The notes: generated by a model not told the origin, from the sequence alone. Shown: positions 1 through 13,147, numbered from the stretch's first letter. The stretch: DNA of 64,000 nucleotides from Corallium rubrum (GCA_964035015.1 CAXIUP010000106.1:90001-154000), one strand, 5' to 3'. Translations and numbers: made by a program.

Positions 1-179
<179 letters not shown>

Positions 180-310
180 TTTATTTGAATACGGTAATTT
201 TATCAATATGTACAATTGTTTTTCATAAAAGCCGTATATTAAGTAAATTGACAAAAATAAACTAAATTATATCTTAGTAGGAGACACTAAATTACATAAA
301 TTATTACATG

Positions 311-1102
311 TTAAAAACTATAATTACAAATATTTGCAGAGAATTTCTTGACATTGTCAAGATTTCTTACAACTGATGGCAAGCTGTTCCATAAGTGGGC
401 ACCACTATATGCTAGACTGCCTTTTAAATACTCTGTGCGCGGTTGAGGGATTTTAAGGTTAATATCAGAACAACGTAGATTATGTTCATGAGTTTTGTTC
501 ACTGGAACAAAGAGCTCAGTCAAATAACTAGGGGCTTTATTATTCATAATCTTATACATCAAACCAGCTTTTTGGTGCTTTCTTCTGGTATCGAGGTCAT
601 GCCAACCCAAAAAAGACAAAATGTCAGTTGACCTGACCTCATAACCAGAATAAGTAATGATTCGAGCTGCCCGATTTTGCAATTTCTGAATTTTATTTCT
701 CAAAACAGCTCCACAATTTCCCCATAAGCTACTACAATAATCAAAGTGCGGCTGTACAAATGAATTATACAACGAAACCATTTGCGGAATTGTTAATAAA
801 GTTCGCAAAGTACGTATCATACGGAGGCCCCTAAGAACTTTTGGTATTATAATTTCACTTAAATGATTTTCCCAACTGAGTTTTTCATCTACCACAACTC
901 CAAGTAATTTTACCTTTAAAACACGTTTAATAGTTTTATTATCAATTTGTACCCTAGGACTACTCAGAAGCTGTTTTAACCTATAGTTTGAACCTATAAT
1001 CATAAACTCAGTTTTCGTCGCATTTACTGAAAGCTTGTTGGCGTTAAGCCACAAGGTTATATTTTCGATATCACAATTGAGTAGTTGTTCAAGGTCAGCC
1101 AT
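311..1102 (-). pseudogene. LINE reverse transcriptase, C-terminal part
   Basis: Minus-strand frame with typical post-palm LINE sequence: NANKLSVNATKTEFMIIGS, then LGVVVDEKLSWENHL, then FDYCSSLWGNCG and KIQKLQNRAARIIT. The last 100 or so residues resemble the tail of CR1/Jockey-type pol proteins (AYSGAHLWNSLP). The frame runs on without a stop into the microsatellite, which encodes only artefactual Ser/Leu/Tyr/Ile repeats. This is a remnant of a larger ORF, not an independent gene. Confidence 0.85.
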
Positions 1103-1108
1103 AGAGAT

Positions 1109-1145
<37 letters not shown>

Positions 1146-2485
1146 TAGAGATAGATAGAGATAGATAGATAGAGATAGATAGAGATAGATAGAGATAGAT
1201 AGAGATAGATAGAGATAGATAGAGATAGATAGAGATAGATAGAGATAGATAGAGATAGATAGAGATAGATAGATAGAGATAGATAGAGATAGAGATAGAT
1301 AGAGATAGATAGAGATAGATAGAGATAGATAGAGATAGATAGAGATAGATAGAGATAGATAGACATAGATAGACATAGATAGACATAGATAGACATAGAT
1401 AGACATAGATAGACATAGATAGACATAGATAGACATAGATAGACATAGATAGACATACATAGACATACATAGACATAGACATAGATAGACATAGATAGAC
1501 ATAGATAGACATAGATAGACATAGATAGACATAGATAGACATAGATAGACATAGATAGACATAGATAGACATAGATAGACATAGATAGACATAGATAGAC
1601 ATAGATAGACATAGATAGACATAGATAGACATAGATAGACATAGATAGACGTAGATAGACGTAGATAGACGTAGATAGAGATAGATAGAGATAGATAGAG
1701 ATAGAGATAGATAGAGATAGATAGAGATAGATAGAGATAGATAGATAGAGATAGATAGAGATAGATAGAGATAGATAGAGATAGATAGAGATAGATAGAG
1801 ATAGATAGAGATAGATAGAGATAGAGATAGATAGAGATAGATAGAGATAGATAGATAGAGATAGATAGAGATAGATAGAGGTAGATAGAGGTAGATAGAG
1901 ATAGATAGAGATAGATAGAGATAGATAGAGATAGATAGAGATAGATAGAGATAGAGATAGATAGATAGAGATAGATAGAGATAGATAGAGATAGATAGAG
2001 ATAGATAGAGATAGATAGAGATAGATAGAGATAGATAGAGATAGATAGAGATAGATAGAGATAGATAGAGATAGATAGAGATAGATAGAGATAGAGATAG
2101 AGATAGAGATAGAGATAGAGATAGAGATAGAGATAGAGATAGAGATAGAGATAGAGATAGAGATAGAGATAGAGATAGAGATAGAGATATTGAGATAGAT
2201 AGAGATAGATAGAGATAGATAGATAGATAGAGATAGATAGAGATAGAGATAGATAGAGATAGATAGAGATAGATAGAGATAGAGATAGATAGAGATAGAG
2301 ATAGATAGAGATAGATAGAGATAGATAGAGATAGATAGATAGAGATAGATAGAGATAGATAGAGATAGATAGAGATAGATAGAGATAGATAGAGATAGAT
2401 AGAGATAGGTAGAGATAGATAGAGACAGATAGAGATAGATAGAGATAGATAGAGATAGATAGAGATAGATAGAGATAGATAGAGA
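1103..2485. repeat. Composite TAGAGA/TAGACA microsatellite
   Basis: About 1.4 kb of tandem GATA-family repeats: TAGATAGAGA units, a TAGATAGACA block near 1364-1670, and a pure GATAGA block near 2088-2187. It is open in several frames only because the unit lacks stops. It sits inside the LINE RT and replaces the segment that would encode the catalytic motif. Confidence 0.97.
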
Positions 2486-3731
2486 TGGCACACCACATTT
2501 AATGAACCGCTGTGATGAAATAGTTCCGTTTACCTGGCATTTCTGAGTTCGATTCATCAAGTACGATTTTAGTAGGGATGGAGCATCTTTTTTACACCAT
2601 AACATTCTAGTTTTTTTCGTAAAATCTGGTGGTCAACAGTATCAAATGCCTTTTTTAGTTCAATGAGTACTGTTAAGTTAAATAATTTTTTGTCAATATT
2701 CATATACCAACTATTTGTACAGTCTAATAATGCTGTAGCAGTTGAATGAAATTTGCGAAATCCAAATTGGCAATCATTAAGTAGTTTAAATTTGGTCAAA
2801 TAATCATATAGTTGGTCATATAAAATTCTTTCCATAATGCTTACAGTTGGCAAGACAGAAATTGGTCTGTAGTTACCAGGTAAATTTTTTTGGCCATTCT
2901 TATAAAGAGGTGATACCCTTGCCATTTTCCATTCATCTGGAAAAGTGCATAGGGTAATAGCCTGATTATAGATATATGTTAATGAACTGGAGACAGCAGG
3001 TGCTGCTAGTTTTAAAATTTTACTTGAAATCTTGTCAATGCCAGTGGCTTTTGCACTAGAGAGGCCACACAGGAGATGATAAACTTTGTTGGTAGTAATC
3101 GACTCAAATGCTGTGAATTCTGATTTACCTTTCTTAATATAATGTTCGAAATTGAATTTTGAGGTGTCAATTTTGCTAGCTAGGTCAGAACCAATATTTG
3201 AGAAAAAATTCATTGAAGCCTTCAGAAATGTCTTCGGCATTTGTTAAATTTTCCCCACTTATATTTAATTAATTTACATTTGTTGGTTTGTTTTGTCTGC
3301 CTAGTAAGTTGTTTATTGTTTTCCAAGCCTTTTTTTTATTATACTTTTGACCAGCGATTCGTTTGGAGTAATAATCTTTTTTGGATTTTCTCAGTTCTAT
3401 ATTTACCTTATTTCTGGTTTCTTTATACACTATCCAATCTCCTTCAAGGTTTTGTATAATGACTTTTCTCTTAAATTTATCTCTTTTATTTATAAGATTT
3501 TTTATCTCACTAGTAATCCAAGGGACTTTTTTGGATCTGATTTTTTTTGTTGAATAGGTGCATACTTATTTAGTACTTCCTCAAACAGTTTCTTCCAAAT
3601 CTCCCACATAGAATTTGGATTATCTGCAAGAAAGTACACATATTCCCAATGTTGACTAAGCAAGTCTTCAACAAATTTTTGGCTATCAAAGTGTTTCATA
3701 TTTCTAATTTCCACTATGTTTTCACTATCTT
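2486..3731 (-). pseudogene. LINE reverse transcriptase, N-terminal part and linker
   Basis: Fragments in more than one minus-strand frame. From 3240 downwards come FFSNIGSDLA, then SSAKATGIDKISSKIL, FPDEWKMARVSPLYKNG, NYRPISVLP and ELKKAFDTVDHQIL, the usual order of LINE RT blocks 0-4. Near 2590 the frame shifts, and SYLMNRTQKCQVNG continues up to the microsatellite. Upstream, 3502-3731 carries the endonuclease-RT linker (KHFDSQKFVEDLL). The catalytic Asp in the FDTVDH block is preceded by ELKKA rather than the usual DLSKA. Confidence 0.85.
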
Positions 3732-3931
3732 TGATAACAATCAGATGTTTGAATATCAAATTTATTCAACACAATCTAATATAACACGTATAAATCTGAA
3801 GATACACAAGCGAAGCACAGAAGTGTCAAACCTCCAGCAGAGATCACGCGTTCTTTCAGTTAACCAATCATATGTGATGTCACCAGAATAATTAACATAT
3901 TAACTATAACATAATTATCATATTTCCAACA
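3732..3931 (-). repeat. Copia 3' LTR
   Basis: 200-bp LTR, TG...CA bounded on the minus strand. It matches 8052-8259 closely; the main difference is an 8-bp insertion in the other copy (AGCTCAAAAGC context). Confidence 0.93.
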
Positions 3932-3990
3932 CTCCCACTTGATGAGTATGTTGTCAATTAATAAATATATAAACATTGTATATTGGCTTG

Positions 3991-4745
3991 TCAATAAGAC
4001 GGATAAACGTTCAACAAGTTCCGAAACTTCTCAAAATGATCTCTAGATAATCCCTTTGTCATGATATTTGCCAACATATCATGCGATGGACAGTAAATAA
4101 CATGAATTTCATTTGAGGCAATCCTTTCTCGAATGAAATGAAATGTAATATCAATGTGCTTTGTTCTGTTGTGGAACTTGGGGTTCCTTGATATTTCTAT
4201 TGCACCTTGGTTATCCTCGTATATCATGGTAGGTGTATCAACTTTGTAACCAAGATCAAATAACTTCCGTAGCCAAATTGCTTCTTGAGTAGCATGACTC
4301 AAAGCAACATACTCTGCTTCTGTAGTAGATTTGGCAACTGTTTCCTGTTTGTTACTACACCAGCTAACTGTAGAGTTAGCCACCTTGAAAACATATCCGG
4401 AAGTAGAACGACGGGTATTTGCATCCCCTGCCCAATCGGCATCTGAAAAACCATACAAGATATTTTCATTACCATCTGTTGTAAATTTCAGGCCATAGTT
4501 TAATGTTCCTTTAATGTACCGTAAAAGTCGTTTTACCCCCATCCAATGGTCCTTACTTGGATGTGACATATACTGCGATAGGACTCCTACAGCTGCGGCG
4601 ATGTCTGGCCTTGTAGTTGTTGATGCATAAGTCAAACAACCTATAGCTTGTTGATAAACCTGTGAATCAAATGGCTCCTTATCATCAGTTAGTTTATGAA
4701 ACTTCTTTCCAGTCTCGAGTGGAGTTGAAATAGATTTACAATTCC
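3991..4745 (-). pseudogene. Copia RNase H and end of RT
   Basis: The frame 4635-3991 encodes the Copia RT tail (TYASTTTRPDIAAAVG, HWMGVKRLLRYIKGTLNYGL) and RNase H with FSDADWAGD, STTEAEYVA, EDNQGAIEI and KHIDITFHFIRE. It is separated from the main pol frame near 4740-4760, where a short TTCCCA duplication (ATTCCCATTCCCATTCC) shifts the frame. In an intact element this would be the C-terminus of one polyprotein. Confidence 0.88.
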
Positions 4746-7178
4746 CATTCCCATTCCAAACCGATTCAGCATACCTTCCAAATATTTCTCTTGATTGATG
4801 TACAATGTCTTAGTTGCTCGATCTCTTTTGACTGACATCCCGAGAACAAAGTAAATTTCTCCTTGATCTACCATTTCGAATTCTTTACACCAGGACTTTT
4901 TCTCTGCATTGAGCATATCGACATCATTGGAAACTGGAATGATATCATCAACATACACTGCCAAAATTACAAAACTAATAAAGCCATCAGCCTTCTTTTT
5001 GGATTTGACATAAATGCAGTTATCAGCACCATTTTTTCGATAACCATTTGCCATCAAAAAATTGTCGAGGGTCTGGTTCCAGCACCGGGCGGACTGCTTT
5101 AGCCCATAAATGCTCTTTTTCAATTTGCATACATAATCAGGATGATCTGGATCAACAAATCCTTTAGGTTGAGACATATAAATGTCATGTTCGATCAATC
5201 CATTTAAGAAATCAGTTTTAACATCCATTTGATGTACTTCCAAGTCATGTGCATTTGCTAAAGCTAGCAAAGTTCTTATGCTTGAATACCTGGCAACTGG
5301 AGAAAAAACTTCTTTGTAATCGACTCCTGGAGTCTGCGAATATCCTTGTGCTACAAGTCTAGCCTTGTATCTATCAATGTTGCCGTTTGCATCTCGTTTA
5401 ACTTTCAACGCCCATTTTGACCCAACAATGTTTGTGCCTTCTGGTGGTGGTACTAATTCCCATGTTTCATTGTTCATCAAAGAGGTATATTCAGCATCTA
5501 AAGCTTGTTTCCATTTGTTAGAGTTTTCACCATTTAGAGCCTCTTCGACAGACTGTGGTTCTTCAGTTTCTGTGGTTAGTGATTCTGTGATTAAACATCC
5601 ATCTGGACGAAATCTTTCAGGTGGTTTCCTCTGTCTGATCGGACCATGACTTCCAACTTGTTGCATAAAAGTCTCCTCATATGTAGCTCCCACTGGCTGG
5701 ACATCCTCTGCAGGCTCAGGTGTGGTTGGAGGAATTGTCGGCTCAACTCCAACAGCATTAGTGGACTGTACATCACCATCATGACTGTCATTGACATCAT
5801 CTTCATAGAACACAACATCCTTGTTGACTGATTCAAAATCGTGAAATTTGTTCTCATGAAATAGAATGTTTCTACTCTTCAAGAAACGCTTGGAGTCTAA
5901 GTCATAAACCTTGTAGCCTTTGGTATCCAAGGGGTAACCAACAAAAATTGCTTTACGAGATTTGGGATCAAGTTTCTGTCGCAATTGATCTGGTGTATGA
6001 ACGAAACATACACAACCAAAAACTTTTAAATTTGACACGTTTGGTTTCTTGCTGAACCAGCATTCAAATGGTGTTTTATCTTTCAAGGCACTTGTAGGAC
6101 TTCTGTTGTGTAAGTAGACAGCTGAATTCACGGCTTCAGCCCAAAAATGTAGTGGCATCTTTGCATGGTAAAGCATTGACTTTGCTGACTCAATGAGTGT
6201 CCGATTTAGTCTTTCTGATACACCGTTTTGTTCTGGTGTGTAAGGGTTGGTAAACTGATGAAAGATTCCTCTATCATTACAAAACTTGGTGAAATCATGG
6301 GATGCATATTCTCCACCATTATCACTTCTGAGAATCTGTACTCGTAAACCAGTTGCATTTTCCACCATATTCACATACTCTTTAAATTTTGAAAGCACTT
6401 CGGATTTACTTTTGATGAAGTAAACTGTGGTATACCTTGAATAATCATCTGTAAATGTTAACACATATTTGCTTCCACCAATGGAATCAACATTCATAGG
6501 TCCACAAAGGTCGCTATGTATCAGTTGTAGAGGTTGACTTGTTTTCTTTACACTTTGTTTGGGGAAAGGAATTCTATGCATCTTGCCTTGTGCACAAGCT
6601 TCACATTCTCTATCGACTTTACCATCAGAGTAACTCATACCTTCGACAAGTTCATCTTGGACTAATCGATTAACATAGCCATAATTTAAATGACCAAATC
6701 TACAGTGCCATTGTTCCAAAGATGGTGCTGTAGCAGTTGCTAGATGAGCATACTCCTCTGTATTTACCTCGTAAAGTTTACTATCAACAACATGTCCAAT
6801 AGTAATCTTCCTTCCATCCTTCAACACAATGCACTTATCTTCATCGAACAAGACTTCTGCTCCCATTTGTACCATAGCAGGAACAGATCCATCATAGCAA
6901 TGAAGTTTGACCTTTCCTTCTCCATATGCTTTAATAACTCTATTATCACCAAGGTATATCTTTGAGGGTTGCTCATACTCAATGAAATTACTAATTAAAT
7001 CTCTCTGAAATGTCATATGCTTTGTGGCACCACTGTCAACGTACCAATGATTATTTGGCTTTGGATCTGTCATTGTAGAGTTCAGGGCTATCTCATCGAC
7101 CTGCTCTTTTAATCCTTCTGACCAGTTCTGTTGTTGTTGAGTGGACAGTTCTTTACAATGTGCCCTATCTGTTGACAC
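4746..7178 (-). pseudogene. Copia pol: protease, integrase, RT
   Basis: One long minus-strand frame. In order: aspartic protease (WYVDSGATKHM, residues about 45-55), GAG-pre-integrase zinc domain (WHCRFGHLN ... CEACAQGK), integrase core with LIHSDLCGPM, SDNGGEYAS and NPYTPEQNGVSER (DDE), the KVFGC region, and RT with KARLVAQGYSQTPG and catalytic YVDDIIPVS. The N-terminus overlaps the gag frame, so at least one frameshift separates gag from pol, whereas Copia elements normally have one ORF. The C-terminus is frameshifted near 4745. Confidence 0.92.
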
Positions 7179-7830
7179 TTAAAACATTTAATGACTTTCG
7201 GTTCTTGACGTGACCCCTGGCGAGGATTTTGCCTGGGATTAGTTCCCTGATTTCGGCCACCACGTTGTTGATTTCTGCCCCTAGGAAAGAACTTTCCTCT
7301 TCTAGAAAATAGTGCTTCATTTCGACTTGAATCATGGCTTTGTTCATCTTTTTCTTTCCGTTTCAAGTATTCCTCAACTAACAAACCTTTAATATCATCC
7401 CACTTTATTTCATCAACACTTCTAGCGTTTAAACTAGAGATGAAATTAGCATACGACTCTGGCAGACTTCCCAGAACAACGGTTGCAAACTTTCGCGGCG
7501 AAATGTCTTCTTTTAATTCTTTCAACTGTTCAGCTAGCGAAGTCATATACGTCAAATGCTCCATTATATCAGTCCCCTCTTTCATGGTACAAGCGTACCA
7601 AGTCGAACAATCTGTGTTATCGAAACAAACTCGAATTGTTTTTGCAAACTTTCCCATGCAATGTGAGGATCCGTTGGTGTAGAAACATGTATTTGCAGAC
7701 TCTTGTCAACATTAAGCGCGCTCAACGAATAAGCTTTATCCGAGCGAAGACGATACGCATTTCGCATTGCCAGCAGCCTCTGTATCAGCAGGAGCAGTCT
7801 CTGTTCCTTCAGCAAATCCCCATAAACCAC
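7109..7830 (-). pseudogene. Copia gag with CCHC zinc knuckle
   Basis: Two overlapping minus-strand frames make up gag. 7830-7582 carries WESLQKQFEF. The frame from 7657 carries a UBN2-like capsid region (LTYMTSLAEQLKEL, VLGSLPESYANFISSL), a basic RGRNQQRGGRN stretch and a zinc knuckle CFKCQQIGHIVKNC. The frameshift lies near 7600-7650. Confidence 0.85.
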
Positions 7831-8039
7831 GTTCCATCAATACGAGTTTTACATTATATTTCCACGATTGATAATTCTTCCCGTTCAATTTCTCTATTTT
7901 CGTGATTTCCGCCATATTTCATAGTTCGTCGTAAAACAACCTGATCACAATTCACACGTTACGCCTCGGTAACATCAAAATATAACACGTCTTCAAAGAC
8001 TACACGTATCAAATGATTTATACAAAACATTGCGGCTCT

Positions 8040-8051
8040 GGGCCCATAACC
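8040..8051 (-). promoter_or_regulatory. Copia primer-binding site (initiator-Met tRNA, internal)
   Basis: The plus strand reads GGGCCCATAACC directly next to the LTR. This is the anticodon-arm sequence of metazoan initiator tRNA-Met rather than a tRNA 3' end. Drosophila copia is known to prime with a half tRNAiMet, so this fits a Copia minus-strand primer site. Confidence 0.8.
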
Positions 8052-8259
8052 TGATAACAATCAGATGTTTGAATATCAAATTTATTCAACACAATCTAAC
8101 ATAACACTTATAAATCTGAAGATACACAAGCGAAGCTCAAAAGCACAGAAGTGTCAAACCTCCAGCAGAGATCACGCGTTCTTTCAGTTAACCAATCATA
8201 TGTGATGTCACCAGAATAATTAACATATTAACTATAACATAATTATCATATTTTCAACA
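8052..8259 (-). repeat. Copia 5' LTR
   Basis: 208-bp LTR (element orientation minus), bounded TG...CA, followed directly by the primer-binding site. Confidence 0.93.
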
Positions 8260-8350
8260 TAATTCATCCAATCTGTCGTTTTTATTCTCAATTTTTACAA
8301 GCAAATTTGTCGAACACAAGGAGCTCAGATTTACCTGACTAGCCGCCATC

Positions 8351-10217
8351 GTGGATAACAAAATGTGTGGGTGCGAACAAAGATCAGAAACAGGTCTTGA
8401 TTGGCAAAGGCAAAATCTTCGAGAAACGATGGAAACATTCCTTAAGTCAAGTCGTTCGGACGATTTTCCGCAGCGCTCATTACAAGCACATTTTCACGAT
8501 AATCCGTCGAGAAAGCTGCCAGAAGTAATGGTTAACCATCAAGAGAATCAGACAGAGATCGGTTTGAATAACAAAGCCGGATACAGTCGTGATCTACCCT
8601 TTACGCAGTTACAAAACAACCGATTTCGTACTGCGCCTTTCAATAAAAAATGATCTCCCTAGACCAGGGTTAGGAAGAAGACGGAGTCCACAAGATGCAT
8701 GGAGGGAAGGTTGTAGCGATTTTGATGCTGGTTCTTATCCGCATAGGCCCGACTTACATCAGCTGTTGGAACGTCAAACTCAGTTGATGGAAAACCAACA
8801 AGCAACAGTAGAAAAATATACCACTGGAATGGAGTTTCCAAAACGAGAGGTTTTATATTTTGATGGAAATCCCGCGGATTATCCAAGATTCATCAGGAAC
8901 TTCGAATTAAACATGGAAAGAAGAGTATTCGATCATGGCGTTAGACTTTCGTATCTTCCCCAATACTCTACTGGGTTGGCAAGAGAAGCAATTGAAAATT
9001 GCGTTATTTTACCAGCAGAAGAAGGTTACTTAAAGGCTAAAGAAATTCTACGTAAAAACTTTGGTCAAAAGCACAACGTTGTTCGAGCATTCATTGAAAG
9101 AGTTGTAACAGGTTCACAGATCAAACCTGGTGCATCAGATAAGTTAATGCAATTAGCACGTGACATGCGTAATTGTTTGTTGAATTCAACACAGATGAAT
9201 TACAAAGCTGATATTAATGCAATGGACACTCTTATGAAGATAGTGAAGAGACTTCCTTCATATTTGCAAGCAAAGTGGGCAGAAATATCGGGTAAGCTTA
9301 TCGAAGGAGAAGTGGAACCCGAGTTTATACATTTGGTGGATTTCGTAGAGAAGAATGCTGCAATAGCGAATACAACATTCGGTAAATTGGCAGGTTCGAA
9401 ACCAGATGAAGATTTCAAGCCCAAGTCTAAAGCTAGAACGACTGGCTCTCCATCGCATAGAACGACATCCTTCGCTACCAAGCATGAGGAGACGCATTCG
9501 AGAAATGACAATAGAACTAGCCTTCAAGATAATGGTTCTACACACCCAAAGGGGACTGTGAGTTGTTTATCCTGCAGCTCTGCTACTCACGAGCTAGAGA
9601 AATGTTACAAGTTCCGACAGAAAACAAACAAAGAGAGAATGGAATTTGTTCGAAAAGAGAAGCTCTGCGATAACTGCCTTAGAAAGAATCATTTGGCAAA
9701 AAGATGCAGGTTTACCGCAGCTTGTATGATGACCGACTGTGGGAAAAGACACCATTCCCTTTTACATCCACCAGCATCAACTGGAAATGAGTCACAGAAT
9801 TCTGAAGAAGTTCCAGACGATGAATCGTCTCAGTGCGTCAATGAGGCCGCCAATACTGGAAATTGTGGAGCTACAGCGAAAGCGAATGCGAGGGTGTGCC
9901 TAAGAATTGTTCCTGTCAGGGTTTGTAATCGAGAAGGAACTCGTGAAGTGAAAACATACGCCTTTATTGACAACGGATCGGACACGACCCTTTGTACAAA
10001 GAGCTTAGTGGAAGAATTAAATTTGCCAAGTAAACCCGCTGAGTTCACTCTAACCACAGTTAATGATAAAAATAAACGAAGCTTTGGCCAAGAAGTGGAG
10101 TTAAGCGTACGAGCTCTAAGCAGTTACAGTGGAATAAGAATAGAGCGTGTGTGGACAGTCGAAAGTTTACCTATCTCCGAAAGAGCTATTCCGACAGTCG
10201 ACGACACCAATCGCTGA
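8351..10217 (+). pseudogene. BEL1 gag-protease
   Basis: Starts with a short frame (8351-8653) and shifts frame near 8640 to 8589-10217. Features: DUF1759-like capsid region (LYFDGNPADYPRFIRNFE), zinc knuckles (CLSCSSATHELEKC and CDNCLRKNHLAKRC followed by CGKRHHSLLH), and an aspartic protease active site YAFIDNGSDTT. The stop at 10215-10217 is in frame with the following RT. The equivalent position in BEL2 is Trp (NRW), so this is a nonsense mutation, not a true gene end. Confidence 0.88.
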
Positions 10218-12376
10218 CTGCACTTGCACGATATCAAATTTCCTAAGCTAGATCACGGTAAAGTTACAATCTTGATTGGAAGTGATGTCCCTGAAGCACA
10301 CTGGGTCTTTGAGGAAATACGTGGTAGACCCAAGGAGCCGTTGGCTGCACGCACCTTGCTTGGATGGACGTTACTGGGTCCAGTAGGGAATGCAAACAAT
10401 TACGAAGCCAATGTCAACTTCGTACATGCTCATCAAGAGACAATAACTTCTCAAATAGAACGGCTGTACAACGCCAAATTTAGCGAGTCCTCTGAAGCAG
10501 TGGGGAAGTCTATGTCAGTAGAAGATCGTCGTGCACTTGCCGTAATGGAGACCTCGGTTCGTCAAGTTAACGGTCATTATCAAATTGCGTTACCTTGGCG
10601 TTACAGATTGCCTTATCTTCCCAATAACAAGTCGATGGCAGAGAGGAGGCTTCATCTACTTCAGAAGCGCTTGAAGAAAGACGAGTCACTCCGGATGAAA
10701 TACAAGGACGTCATCGATGACTACATCAAGAAAGGCCACGCCAGAAAGGTTCCAGTGCATGAGATGAATCCGAAAGATAAACCCGTTTGGTGCCTTCCTC
10801 ACCACCCTGTGTTTCATGCCCAAAAGCCGGGTAAAGTAAGAGTTGTATTTGATTGTTCAGCGCGTTACAAGGGAACATCTTTGAACGATCAACTGCTCAG
10901 TGGTCCAGATTTAACAAATTCACTTATAGGAGTCCTGCGATTTCGTCAAGAGTATGTAGCCTTAATGTCAGACGTCAAGCAGATGTTTCATCAAGTTGCA
11001 GTGGCTCCTGAGGATCGTGATGTCTTTAGATTCTTGTGGTGGCCAAATGGTGACTTATCGAAAGAGCCCGAAGACCACCAGATGCAAGTACATTTATTTG
11101 GTGCAACGTCATCGCCAAGTTGTGCAAGTCTTGCCCTTAGGAAGACTGCAGATGATAATCAGAAATATTTCAACGTTCAGACTATTGGTACGCTAAATCG
11201 TAATTTTTACGTTGGCGATTGCCTAAAGTCGGTGAAAACTGTCGACGACGCTTTACATTTAGTAAAGGAACTTCCTCAGTTGTTGGACAGAGGTGGATTC
11301 CACCACGAAATGGGTATCAAATCGACGGGAGGTTATGGCTAGTATACCAGCTGAAGAAAGAGCTCCAACCATAGTGAATCTGGACTTGGACAATCTACCA
11401 ACAGATCGTGCATTGGGAGTGCAATGGGACATGAAGAAAGATATCATTGGCTTTAAAGTTGCGAGTCGAAATACGGTCGATACACGAAGAAAGATTCTGT
11501 CCTTTGTGTCTTCGATATACGATCCGCTGGTCTCGCTGCCCCATTATTATTGCCAGCCAAGAGATTCTTACAGGAATTATGCAGAGATCACTATGGATGG
11601 GATGAGATCATTCCACAAGAGAGTTTCGTCATCTGGAAAGAGTGGCTAGATCATTTACCTAAACTCAAGGACATTTCTGTGCCACGTTGTCTAAAGCCTA
11701 AGGACTTTGGTGAACTTTGTTCTATTCAACTACACCATTTCTCGGACGCATCAGAGAATGGGTATGGTGCTGCTTCGTATCTCCGACTACAGGACGTGTC
11801 TGGAACCATACATTGCGTTATTCTTTTGGGAAAGTCTCGAGTTGCGCCATTGAAGACCGTCACAATCCCTAGATTGGAGCTTACAGCTGCAACCGTAGCG
11901 GTAAATTTGCACAAGTTGATTACGAAAGAGTTGGAATTACCCATCCATGAAGCGATATTTTGGACGGACTCAACAATCGTTATCCAATATATCCGAAATG
12001 AATCTAGAAGATTTCAGACCTTCATATCAAATCGATTAGCACTGTTCACGATGTTTCTTCTTCTACGCAATGGAAACACGTTCCTTCAGAATTAAATCCA
12101 GCAGATTACGCATCTCGTGGATTGAAACCAAACGATTCCGAGCAATTAGAATATTGGCTGAATGGCCCTCCTTTCTTTGGAAAAACGAGAGTCACTGGCC
12201 AATACAACCGACAGATCTTCCTGCGTTATCTGATAACGACAAGGAGTTTAAGAAGAAGTCCCATTACGTCCATTCTGTCATCCAAGGAGACGCCATGTAT
12301 TCTTTGATTACAGGTTTTTCGAATTGGCTCCACCTTCATTCCAAGTTCCGTGGCTTGGCTTCTTCGGTATAAATCA
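10218..12376 (+). pseudogene. BEL1 reverse transcriptase and RNase H
   Basis: Continues the gag frame after the stop. RT blocks: KVRVVFDCSARYKG, LNDQLLSGPDLTN, ALMSDVKQMFHQV, FRFLWWPNGD. The catalytic box reads NFYVGDCLKS where BEL2 has NFYVDDCLKS, so a catalytic Asp is replaced by Gly. Frames then switch near 11300, 11550 and 12060; the RNase H region (LHHFSDASENGYGAASYL, FWTDSTIVIQYI) is spread over them. Clearly non-functional. Confidence 0.88.
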
Positions 12377-12842
12377 TACTTGCTAGCCCAAACTAGTGTT
12401 TCTTCATCGCGAAAACTCGAATGTGGTCTTCTTAAGGTGTCGGATTTTCAGATCACTACCAAAGAAATTGTTCGAATGGTGCAGCAACAGGTGTTTGCGA
12501 AGGAATTTGAGATTATTAAAGCAGGAGGTAAAGTTCTGCGTGGTTCAGGATACCTCAGTCCTTTACGCAAGCTTGATCCGATTCTTGTGGATGGTATACT
12601 TCGAAACGGCTTCGATTGGTTACAATGCGCATCATCGGATGATTTTACCAAGAAAACACCTTGTAACTAACTTAATTATTAAGCATTACCACTATATGGA
12701 AGGTCATGTCAGCAGCAGCCAGGTGTTAGCAACCATTAGGCAGAAATTTTGGATCTTACAACGACCAGCAGCCGTCAAGCAAGTTGTGAGGGAATGCCCT
12801 AGTTGTCAATGTTGGAACGTTCGTCCAGGAAAGCAAATTGCA
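12377..12842 (+). pseudogene. BEL1 integrase N-terminal zinc domain
   Basis: Frames at 12350-12851 include LLKVSDFQI, LVDGILR and an HHCC-type zinc domain (HYHYMEGHVSSSQVLATIRQ ... CPSCQCWN). Coding stops at a MITE insertion starting about 12840; the integrase core resumes near 13966. Confidence 0.82.
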
Positions 12843-13147
12843 GTGCCCTGAAAGTTAGCTTTCGGGCGCAGCTAACTTTCAAACGTTTTATATTCTGTGT
12901 GTGCGTTCGTTCGTTCGTTCGTTCGTTCGTTCGTTCGTTCGTTCGTTCGTTCGTTCGTTCGTTCGTTCGTTCGTTCGTTCGTTCGTTCGTTCGTTCGTTC
13001 GTTCGTTCGTTCGTTCGTTCGTTCGTTCGTTCGTTCGTTCGTTCGTTCGTTCGTTCGTTCGTTCGTTCGTTCGTTCGTTCGTTCGTTCGTTCGTTCGTTC
13101 GTTCGTTCGTTCGTTCGTTCGTTCGTTCGTTCGTTCGTTCGCTCGTT

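Larger units (their letters stand above)
3732..8259 (-). mobile_element. Ty1/Copia LTR retrotransposon (GalEa-like inferred)
   Basis: About 4.5-kb minus-strand element with two similar LTRs (3732-3931 and 8052-8259), a primer-binding site next to the 5' LTR, a purine-rich tract (AAGTGGGAG on the minus strand) next to the 3' LTR, and gag, protease, integrase, RT and RNase H in Copia order. Coding is broken by at least three frame changes. The 5 bases flanking each side (ATCTT and TAATT) do not match, so there is no target-site duplication; the ends may come from different insertions. Confidence 0.92.

Noticed and set aside
1057-2498. Long open frames of Ser/Leu/Tyr/Ile repeats on the minus strand
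   Set aside because: Translation of a stop-free TAGA microsatellite in several frames; no start, domain or codon signal.
8030-8052. tRNA-Met gene
   Set aside because: Only the anticodon-arm sequence is present next to an LTR; it is a primer-binding site.
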